A stretch of DNA of 5,832 bases from Candidatus Woesearchaeota archaeon UBA119 (GTDB lineage: Archaea > Nanobdellota > Nanobdellia > Woesearchaeales > UBA119). The notes under the pieces were generated by a model that worked only from the letters and a program-made list of their open reading frames with translations, ran no database searches and was not told the origin of the DNA. The stretch is taken from NCBI GenBank assembly GCA_002505945.1, contig DAWM01000015.1, positions 1 to 5,832 of the forward strand, in the 5' to 3' direction. Position 1 is the first letter of the stretch; the number at the start of each line of letters is the position of its first letter. Shown here piece after piece: positions 1 through 4,987 of this stretch. The translations under genes were made by a program, and so were the position numbers.

Positions 1-1115
1 TCGTATGTTGCTACCTTTGGGCTAGGCACCAATATCCTTTCTTCTAGGGGAAAGGGCTTGTCCTGCTGGCCGTTGAAGAAAAAGGTTACATGAGCATACT
101 TTTCTGTCTCTGCTATCCTTAATTGCCTTAAAGAATTCTTGCTTAACACCTCTCCAAGGATATTCTTCATTGAAATCGGAGGAAAAGCAACTGGCGACGA
201 TAATTCATGATAGTATTTAGTAAAAGCAAGATAATGCACTTTAGGCCGTTTTTCCCTCTGAAAAAACCCAAAATCTTTTTCGGTAAAGGCCTTTGTAATC
301 TGCCTTGCTCTATCAAACCGATAGTTATAGAATATGACGGAATCATTATCCTGCATCCCAGAATAATCCCCTACTTTCCTAGGCTTGATGAATTCATCTG
401 TTTCTCCTTTATTATATGCATCCTCAACAGCTTCCTCTGCACTTGAGAAAGAGGCTGCCTTACCTTGGGAAAGGGCGTCATAGGCTAGCTTTGTCCTTTT
501 CCACCTTTTATCCCTGTCCATCGCATAATAGCGGCCCGAGACTATTCCTATTCGGCCAATATCAAGCTTTTTCATCTTCTTTTTAAGCTGCTCTATGAAA
601 CCAAGGGCTGATTTAGGAGGAGTGTCCCGTCCATCTGTAAATATATGAACTACTACATCCTTAATACCCTTCTTCTTCGCTAATTCAAGCAAAGCAAATA
701 GATGATTTATATGAGCATGCACCCCTTGATTCTGAAGCAAACCCATTAGATGTAGTGCGGAATGATTATCAAGCACATTTTGATAGGCATCAAGAATCTT
801 GGGATTAGAGAAGAATTTCCCCTTTTCAATTGCATTATTAATCCTTACTAGAGACTGATAGACTACCCTACCAGCTCCAAGATTAAGATGACCTACCTCG
901 CTATTTCCCTGATATCCTTTTGGTAATCCTACAGCCAACCCCGAAGTATGAACTATGCAAGTAGGATATTCAGATACAAGAGAATCAGCAAAGGGTGTAT
1001 TTCCAAGCGCAATGGCATTTCCTTCCTTATGTGGATTAATTCCCCAGCCATCCCGTATTATAAGTATAAGCGGACAACCTCTCCTTCTTTTCACTTTTTT
1101 ATTCGTTGAATCCAT
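1..1115 (-). CDS. gpmI: 2,3-bisphosphoglycerate-independent phosphoglycerate mutase, bacterial type (3' end cut by window edge)
   Basis: This enzyme interconverts 3- and 2-phosphoglycerate in cytosolic glycolysis/gluconeogenesis through a phosphoserine intermediate and two metal ions. The first 371 residues are visible; the family is usually about 510, so roughly 140 C-terminal residues lie outside, including the later metal-ligand motifs. Seen in order: RDGWG at about 21-25 (metal-ligand Asp22), GNSEVGHLNLGAGR at 70-83 with the nucleophile Ser72, GVHAH at 131-135, DGRDTPPKSA at 161-170, GRYYAMDRDKRW at 194-205, NYRFDRARQIT at 264-274, LRQLRIAETEKYAHVTFF from 329, and LVPSPKVATY at 362-371. 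All expected active-site motifs in this part are intact. The ATG at 1115 lies 23 nt after the metG stop, and GAAGGAT (1127-1133) with 11-nt spacing is a plausible ribosome binding site, so it is probably co-transcribed with metG. This is the bacterial GpmI family, not the ApgM family common in archaea. Confidence 0.97.
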   Translation of the reverse strand, partial: MDSTNKKVKRRRGCPLILIIRDGWGINPHKEGNAIALGNTPFADSLVSEYPTCIVHTSGLAVGLPKGYQGNSEVGHLNLGAGRVVYQSLVRINNAIEKGKFFSNPKILDAYQNVLDNHSALHLMGLLQNQGVHAHINHLFALLELAKKKGIKDVVVHIFTDGRDTPPKSALGFIEQLKKKMKKLDIGRIGIVSGRYYAMDRDKRWKRTKLAYDALSQGKAASFSSAEEAVEDAYNKGETDEFIKPRKVGDYSGMQDNDSVIFYNYRFDRARQITKAFTEKDFGFFQREKRPKVHYLAFTKYYHELSSPVAFPPISMKNILGEVLSKNSLRQLRIAETEKYAHVTFFFNGQQDKPFPLEERILVPSPKVATY

Positions 1116-1138
1116 CTTTTCTTCTTATCCTTCAAAAA

Positions 1139-3325
1139 CTATCTTATCTTGCCTTCAGCCACTCTTTCACATTTCAATGGTTTTCCATCAGCAAATAGCT
1201 TCTTTCCATTTATATAAGCCATTCCCTGTTTAACTTCCATTTTAAAATTATCAAACAGTTCATCAATGGTAACAGTTTTCTTTTTTGCGGCCTTTGCACT
1301 TTCCTCTTTGCCTTCTTGATAAACTGGTGAGCCAGACTCAGCATTCGCAAGTATCAACCCAACCTGCTCCTTTCCATCATCTAAAGGTTTTCCCTCTCCT
1401 GCCAAAAGCATTCCTTGGCTCTTTATAACTCTCAACTTAGCAGGTTTAAGATTCCTTACCACCACAATATTCTTTCCTTTAAGTTCATCTGACGTGTATT
1501 CCTTTCTGAGCCCTGCAACAAGCTGTCTTTCCTCTCTGCCCAAATCTACCTTCAAAACCCAAAGCTTATCTGCATTGGGATGCTCCTCCACGTCCTTAAT
1601 ATGTCCAACCCTTAAATCCAAATCACTGAAATCCAAGCCCTTCTTCTCCTGCTCTTTTACTTCCTTCCTATCCTTGCTGCTCTGGGAGAACCGAGCTTTG
1701 AATTCCTTCATCTGCTCATCACTCATCTTGCTGAACAATGGGGTTGCCTCGCCTACTTTATGGCCTTTCTTAATACTCATATCAAACAAAGCATCCCAGT
1801 CTTGCTCAGGCACATTGAGTTGCTTAAAGATATCCTTGCTAGCTCCAGGCATTATAGGATTAACCAAAATAGCCAAGTCCTTGGCGAGGTTTGCCAATAC
1901 ATTCATCGCAGCATCCTTCCTTCTCTGAGGAACATCATCTGACCAAGGTTTATTCTCCTGCATATACTGGTTGCCCAAGCGAGCAATCTTCATAATCTCT
2001 TTCAAGCTTGCTTTTAATTGAATCCTATCAAACAACTCTTCCACTTTCTCAGCATGCTCCTTTACCTTCGAGACAAACCTTTTATCTTCCTCTTCCAAAA
2101 CTGATCCAGGAACCTCTGAATCATACTTGTTTTTCAGGAAAACCATTATTCTCTGTATAAGGTTGCCAAAGTTCGCTACCAGTTCATTGTTAAGTTTCTC
2201 TCGGAAGTCTTCCCATGTAAAGTCAGTATCGGCCTTCTCAGGTCTATTGATTATAATATAATACCGCCACACATCAGACCTAATTCCCAGCTTAACAACA
2301 TCATCTCCGAATATTCCTTTGTGCTGAGACTTAGAGAATTTACCTCCTTCATAATTCAGGTATTCATTTACCGATATGGTGTCTAATAAAGTATAACCTT
2401 CTTTGCTCCCTATGAGGATACCAGGGAAAATAATAGTATGGAAAGGAATATTATCCTTGCCCATAAACTGGACTAATCGGGTCGATTTATCCATCCACCA
2501 CTCCTTCCAATCCCCTCTGTTTTCAGCTGTAATCCCCATATAACCAATTGGAGCATCAAACCATGAATAAAATACCTTGTTCTCAAACCCTTTTTTGGGT
2601 ATAGGTATACCCCATTTAAGATCCCTGCTTATGCACCTTTTTTTCAGTCCTCTTTCCAGCCAGCTCTGCGTCATTGTAACAGCATTATAACTCCAATTCT
2701 GTTTTGTCTCCTCCAGAAGGGTTTTCAACTCATCTGATAAAGCTGGTAAATCAAGGAAGAGATGATTGCTTTTCCGAATTTCTACCTCTCCTTCACAAAT
2801 AGCGCATCTGGGGTTCTCAAGCTGGTCAGACTCCAGCAATGTTCCGCATTTCTCGCATTGATCCCCTCTAGCGTTCTCATAACCACACACCTTACATGTG
2901 CCTTTAACAAACCTGTCTGCCAATGCTCTATCGCATTTTGGGCAATAAAACTGCTCCAGTTCGCCTTCAGAGATATATCCATTCTCCTCCAGCTTCTTAA
3001 AAAGATGAACAGTAATTTCCTTATTCTTTTTAGAAGATGTTCTTCCAAAGCAATCAGGCTTGCATAAGAAGAAGTCATAGACCTCTTTGTGAATCTTAAA
3101 ATACTTATCTGTTATCTCTTTGGGGGTAACCCCCTCTTGAATCGCCTTGATTTCGGTTGTAGTGCCATGCTCATCTGTGCCTAAAACACTGATTACATTC
3201 TTACCCCTGCTCTTCAAGTAACGAGCATAAACATCTGCCGACACAACACATACCAAATTACCTAAATGAGGGAAATTATTCACATAAAGCAATGCGCTCG
3301 TAACGATTATTTTCTCTTCCTTCAT
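1139..3325 (-). CDS. metG: Methionyl-tRNA synthetase with fused C-terminal tRNA-binding (EMAPII/Trbp111-like) domain
   Basis: This class Ia synthetase charges tRNA-Met with methionine using ATP in the cytosol, serving initiator and elongator tRNAs. The 728-residue product shows the HIGH-type motif HLGN (20-23). The connective insert carries four CxxC pairs (Cys128/131, 144/147, 157/160, 174/177), giving two zinc knuckles as in archaeal and eukaryotic MetRS. FYSWFDAPIGY (252-262) belongs to the methionine pocket, and KFSKS (329-333) is the KMSKS loop with Phe for Met. A helical anticodon-binding region follows (about 365-530), then a charged linker and an OB-fold starting LDLRVGHIKDVEEHPNADKL (569-588) and running to about 668. 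A Lys-rich tail of about 57 residues ends the protein. The ORF is open upstream to a GTG at 3373, but that lies too close to the TATA-like box to be translated. The ATG at 3325 has a well-spaced Shine-Dalgarno and begins right before the family's N-terminal strand. gpmI follows 23 nt downstream. Confidence 0.97.
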   Translation of the reverse strand: MKEEKIIVTSALLYVNNFPHLGNLVCVVSADVYARYLKSRGKNVISVLGTDEHGTTTEIKAIQEGVTPKEITDKYFKIHKEVYDFFLCKPDCFGRTSSKKNKEITVHLFKKLEENGYISEGELEQFYCPKCDRALADRFVKGTCKVCGYENARGDQCEKCGTLLESDQLENPRCAICEGEVEIRKSNHLFLDLPALSDELKTLLEETKQNWSYNAVTMTQSWLERGLKKRCISRDLKWGIPIPKKGFENKVFYSWFDAPIGYMGITAENRGDWKEWWMDKSTRLVQFMGKDNIPFHTIIFPGILIGSKEGYTLLDTISVNEYLNYEGGKFSKSQHKGIFGDDVVKLGIRSDVWRYYIIINRPEKADTDFTWEDFREKLNNELVANFGNLIQRIMVFLKNKYDSEVPGSVLEEEDKRFVSKVKEHAEKVEELFDRIQLKASLKEIMKIARLGNQYMQENKPWSDDVPQRRKDAAMNVLANLAKDLAILVNPIMPGASKDIFKQLNVPEQDWDALFDMSIKKGHKVGEATPLFSKMSDEQMKEFKARFSQSSKDRKEVKEQEKKGLDFSDLDLRVGHIKDVEEHPNADKLWVLKVDLGREERQLVAGLRKEYTSDELKGKNIVVVRNLKPAKLRVIKSQGMLLAGEGKPLDDGKEQVGLILANAESGSPVYQEGKEESAKAAKKKTVTIDELFDNFKMEVKQGMAYINGKKLFADGKPLKCERVAEGKIR

Positions 3326-3332
3326 TCCAATG

Positions 3333-3337
3333 CCCTC
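3333..3337 (-). promoter_or_regulatory. Shine-Dalgarno that fixes the metG start
   Basis: The minus-strand sequence reads TTAGAGGGCATTGGA directly before the ATG at 3325. GAGGG sits 7 nt from the start codon, an ideal spacing. It supports this ATG over the upstream in-frame GTG at 3373, which would add 16 residues that do not match the family. Confidence 0.7.
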
Positions 3338-3378
3338 TAACTTACTAAAAGTCTGAATAAAAGGATAAAACACTTAAG

Positions 3379-3386
3379 ATATATAA
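3379..3386 (-). promoter_or_regulatory. TATA-like box for metG-gpmI
   Basis: TTATATAT on the minus strand is the most TATA-like sequence in the 96 bp between the DUF357 stop and the metG start. Archaeal transcription usually starts about 25 nt downstream of the box centre. That predicts initiation near 3357 and a leader of about 32 nt containing the Shine-Dalgarno. No transcript data support it. Confidence 0.5.
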
Positions 3387-3421
3387 TTTTATTGTTGATT
3401 TCCCTCTAAATAGTTACTAGA

Positions 3422-3733
3422 CTAATCAAACTCCAGCTCCTCGCCATCAACTGTGAAGAGACGGTTATCATCTACATAAAACAACCTAAGTCTAGCTCCT
3501 GCATCAAGCCAACCGTGAGCATAATTCAAAGCAGCGAAGGCATTCACATAATCCCCTTTCTTAAAGAAATACTCAGCATCACTATAATATCTTTCAACCA
3601 TATCCAATACATCCCTAGCTTGATCCTCTCTTTCCTCATCTACTTTGGCTGCCTTTACCTGCTCAATTGCCTCTTGAGAGACATCAAAATACTTCATCAG
3701 TTTTGCCTTTGAAACATTATTTTTGATTTCCAT
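3422..3733 (-). CDS. DUF357 family protein
   Basis: This 103-residue acidic, helical protein matches DUF357, a small archaeal family of helical-bundle proteins with no established function. The family signature is clear: VLDMVERYYSDAEYFFKKGD (42-61) runs into YVNAFAALNYAHGWLDAGAR (62-81). The N-terminal 40 residues are predicted helical and charged. The last 20 residues, after DAGARLRLFYV, are more variable and end in acidic residues. Length agrees with the family, and there is no membrane segment or signal peptide. It starts at the ATG at 3733; no Shine-Dalgarno precedes it, and a TATA-like box about 26 nt upstream suggests a leaderless or nearly leaderless mRNA. It diverges from the eL33 gene and lies 96 bp upstream of metG on the same strand. 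Occurrence next to translation genes hints at, but does not show, a translation-related role. Confidence 0.9.
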   Translation of the reverse strand: MEIKNNVSKAKLMKYFDVSQEAIEQVKAAKVDEEREDQARDVLDMVERYYSDAEYFFKKGDYVNAFAALNYAHGWLDAGARLRLFYVDDNRLFTVDGEELEFD

Positions 3734-3753
3734 TTAAGAAAGATATTTAGAAA

Positions 3754-3764
3754 GTTTTTTAAAG
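3754..3764 (-). promoter_or_regulatory. TATA-like box for the DUF357 gene
   Basis: CTTTAAAAAAC on the minus strand is centred about 26 nt upstream of the ATG at 3733, so transcription would begin at or next to the start codon. Its core TTTAAA is self-complementary and could also be read on the plus strand. Confidence 0.45.
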
Positions 3765-3787
3765 ATTTGCCCTTTCCCATAAAACAA

Positions 3788-3797
3788 TTATATTTTA
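3788..3797 (+). promoter_or_regulatory. TATA-like box for the eL33 gene
   Basis: TTATATTTTA is centred about 27 nt before the ATG at 3819, which predicts initiation at the start codon (leaderless). A Shine-Dalgarno-like AAAGGTG (3807-3813) with 5-nt spacing argues instead for a short leader from a box further upstream, for example near 3753-3763. The two signals conflict and the sequence alone does not settle it. Confidence 0.4.
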
Positions 3798-3818
3798 GAT
3801 GTTATCAAAGGTGTTCTT

Positions 3819-4082
3819 ATGAAGGGTAAAATCACGAGTTTCAGAAGGAGTAGACACACAACGAAAGGCAACCAAATGATTTTAAGAGTTGATAAGATAG
3901 ACAGCAAGGAAGATGCAGAAAAACTTGTTGGTAAAAAGGTAGTATGGAAAAGCCCTGGAAAAGAAGCCAAAGAGATAAAAGGAGAGATTACAGCCATACA
4001 TGGAAGAAACGGCTTTCTTAGGGCAAGATTTGAGAAAGGAATGCCTGGTCAATCCTTAGGCAGTGATGTTGAAATCCAATAA
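3819..4082 (+). CDS. rpl35ae: Ribosomal protein eL33 (L35Ae)
   Basis: This 87-residue basic protein is the large-subunit protein eL33, shared by eukaryotes and some archaea and absent from bacteria. It is a small beta-barrel protein that binds 23S-type rRNA. Visible family features are KGKITSFRRSRHTTKGNQMI (2-21) at the N-terminus, LVGKKVVWKSPGKEAKEIKG (36-55) in the middle, and HGRNGFLRARFEKGMPGQSL (61-80) leading to GSDVEIQ at the end. Length is normal for archaeal members and no residue block is missing. The ATG at 3819 is the natural N-terminus, because the family begins within a few residues of this point. It is transcribed alone on the plus strand, divergent from DUF357 and convergent with the UppS-like gene 20 bp downstream. 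No T-rich terminator is evident in that 20-bp gap. Confidence 0.96.
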   Translation: MKGKITSFRRSRHTTKGNQMILRVDKIDSKEDAEKLVGKKVVWKSPGKEAKEIKGEITAIHGRNGFLRARFEKGMPGQSLGSDVEIQ

Positions 4083-4102
4083 TTAGCAAAATCCTAGCTT
4101 GT

Positions 4103-4774
4103 TTAGATTTTCTTAGCCAATCCTACTCTCTCTAAAGCCTCATGTACATCATCTTCTGAGAAATCCAGGAATGACTTCTCTATATAGTGGAATTTAGCCC
4201 TCAAAGCCTTAAATCCAATAAAATCATTAAACGCATTGTTATTAAAGAATATTATCAAAGCTATATCTGGGCCTGAACCCTTCATCAGCTCCTCAAATGC
4301 TGAGGTATTAACAAAATCCGAATCCAATTTCTCCTTTATCACCTTCTTGGCAATTATCCTTCCCGCATCTATTATTTCCTCTCTGCTGGAATAGTTAACA
4401 AAAAGATTTAGGTTAAGAGATATCTCTTCTCTTTCCTCCACAATCAATTCCTTTACTGCATCTTGGAGCCCGTTCAACTCTGTCCAGTCCCCGACAAAAG
4501 AGAATTTGACATCATTAAAGAATTCATCTGCTTGAAATCTATTGATAAGCCGCTTCAAAAAGTGCAATTCCTCGTAATTCTCCTTATACATCCTGCCCAG
4601 AAGATAGATTGAGAGATACTTAATCTCTGCATCCTTACAAAAAGAAATTACCTTTTTGATTGAGTGAAGAAAGGAGCTCATGTTATCTTCAGAACTAAGA
4701 ATATCATCTATATCAGGCATTATCCCGAGATGGTTTACCAGCCCTAATATCTTGTATTTCTTCTTGAAAAACAT
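4103..4774 (-). CDS. Divergent cis-prenyltransferase (UppS) homologue, probably catalytically inactive
   Basis: Cis-prenyltransferases build polyprenyl diphosphates, the precursors of lipid sugar carriers. This 223-residue protein keeps the UppS backbone pattern: KYLSIYLLGR (52-61) for the strand before SENW, VKFSFVGDWTEL (89-100) for the VRIRVIGD-type strand, LNLNLFVNYSSREEIIDAGR (120-139) for LTLNIAxNYGGRxEI, and LDFSEDDVHEAL (203-214) for WPDFDExDF. The catalytic parts are gone. In my by-eye alignment with E. coli UppS, the DGNGR motif is NHLGI (14-18), so Asp26 becomes Asn14. Arg194, Gly196, Arg200, Ser202 and Glu213 become Ile175, Phe177, Ala181, Asn183 and Lys194. SENW is also lost. The reading frame is intact, with no internal stop. 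There is no signal peptide or membrane helix. It may be a non-catalytic partner subunit, as NgBR/Nus1 is in eukaryotes, or a repurposed fold. Unlike NgBR it lacks the C-terminal RxG. The fold call is fairly firm; inactivity is inferred. Confidence 0.75.
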   Translation of the reverse strand: MFFKKKYKILGLVNHLGIMPDIDDILSSEDNMSSFLHSIKKVISFCKDAEIKYLSIYLLGRMYKENYEELHFLKRLINRFQADEFFNDVKFSFVGDWTELNGLQDAVKELIVEEREEISLNLNLFVNYSSREEIIDAGRIIAKKVIKEKLDSDFVNTSAFEELMKGSGPDIALIIFFNNNAFNDFIGFKALRAKFHYIEKSFLDFSEDDVHEALERVGLAKKI

Positions 4775-4824
4775 TTTTGGCCAGAGAGAGGAAAAGAGAG
4801 TTTCCTCATATCTCTATTAAACAT
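4744..4824 (-). other. Possible short upstream ORF overlapping the UppS-like gene start
   Basis: A 26-codon frame (ATG at 4824, a second in-frame ATG at 4809, stop TAG at 4744-4746) runs through the leader and overlaps the first 31 bases of the UppS-like gene in another frame. AAGGAGG (4825-4831), one of the strongest Shine-Dalgarno matches in the window, abuts the first ATG and lies 15 nt from the second. Neither spacing is ideal. The peptide (MFNRDMRKLSFPLSGQK and on) resembles nothing I recognise. It could be a regulatory leader ORF, a trace of an old start, or chance. Confidence 0.25.
4788..4807 (-). promoter_or_regulatory. Perfect 7-bp hairpin in the leader of the UppS-like gene
   Basis: On the minus-strand mRNA, GAGGAAA, a 6-nt loop CTCTCT and TTTCCTC form a perfect 7-bp stem. 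It ends 13 nt before the ATG at 4774, and its 5' arm starts at the last base of the in-frame leader ATG at 4809. The 3' arm TTTCCTC could alternatively pair with the AAGGAGGA sequence upstream (4824-4831). Regulation is an inference. Confidence 0.4.
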
Positions 4825-4839
4825 CCTCCTTATTTAATA

Positions 4840-4847
4840 CTTTATAA
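4840..4847 (-). promoter_or_regulatory. TATA-like box for the UppS-like gene
   Basis: TTATAAAG on the minus strand predicts initiation near 4818 and a leader of about 44 nt containing the hairpin. If that is correct, the AAGGAGG at 4825-4831 would lie upstream of the transcript. A weaker box further up (around 4885-4894, TCTAAAAAGG) would include it. Confidence 0.4.
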
Positions 4848-4954
4848 CTATTTGTAGTATTTAATCTTTTTCCTCCTCCCAAGCCTTTTTAGAAAGGACC
4901 CCAAAGCAATCAGCTAATTATCCTATACAAAGAAACTAATACAAACCACAAATG

Positions 4955-4965
4955 CTTTTAAAATA
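4955..4965 (+). promoter_or_regulatory. TATA-like box for the gene at 4988
   Basis: CTTTTAAAATA is centred about 28 nt before the ATG at 4988, so transcription should begin at or within a few bases of the start codon. No Shine-Dalgarno precedes that ATG, which agrees with a leaderless mRNA. Confidence 0.5.
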
Positions 4966-4987
4966 AAAAGACTATCAATATTAAAGT

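Noticed and set aside
207..446. 79-codon open frame on the plus strand
   Set aside because: It is antisense to the intact gpmI coding region, has low-complexity hydrophobic content and no family resemblance.
955..1233. 92-codon plus-strand frame spanning the gpmI-metG junction
   Set aside because: It is antisense to two well-identified genes; its Ser/Phe/Pro-rich composition is what the reverse complement of these genes would give.
1494..1942. Plus-strand frames of 144 and 60 codons
   Set aside because: They lie antisense inside metG, in the tRNA-binding and anticodon-binding regions, which are clearly coding on the minus strand.
2762..3078. Frames of about 100 codons on both strands within the zinc-knuckle region of metG
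   Set aside because: They are shadows of the MetRS zinc-knuckle coding sequence; only the metG frame shows the four CxxC pairs and the downstream motifs.
3326..3373. In-frame GTG at 3373 as an alternative metG start
   Set aside because: It would lie about 10 nt from the TATA-like box, has no Shine-Dalgarno, and adds 16 residues not expected in MetRS. The ATG at 3325 has a good Shine-Dalgarno.
3515..3712. 65-codon plus-strand frame
   Set aside because: It is antisense to the recognised DUF357 gene and has no independent support.
3788..3997. 69-codon minus-strand frame, rich in Leu/Phe/Ile
   Set aside because: It is antisense to the eL33 gene and its promoter; the membrane-like composition is the reverse complement of a Lys-rich coding sequence.
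4834..4865. Inverted arms AATACT/AGTATT and repeated TATTTAAT around the TATA-like box
   Set aside because: The arms are only 6 bp with a 14-nt gap and made almost entirely of A and T; this is not distinguishable from background promoter composition.
4884..4897. Small inverted repeat CCTTT-TTAG-AAAGG
   Set aside because: A 5-bp A/T-rich stem in an AT-rich intergenic region is expected by chance, and it has no U-run to suggest a terminator.
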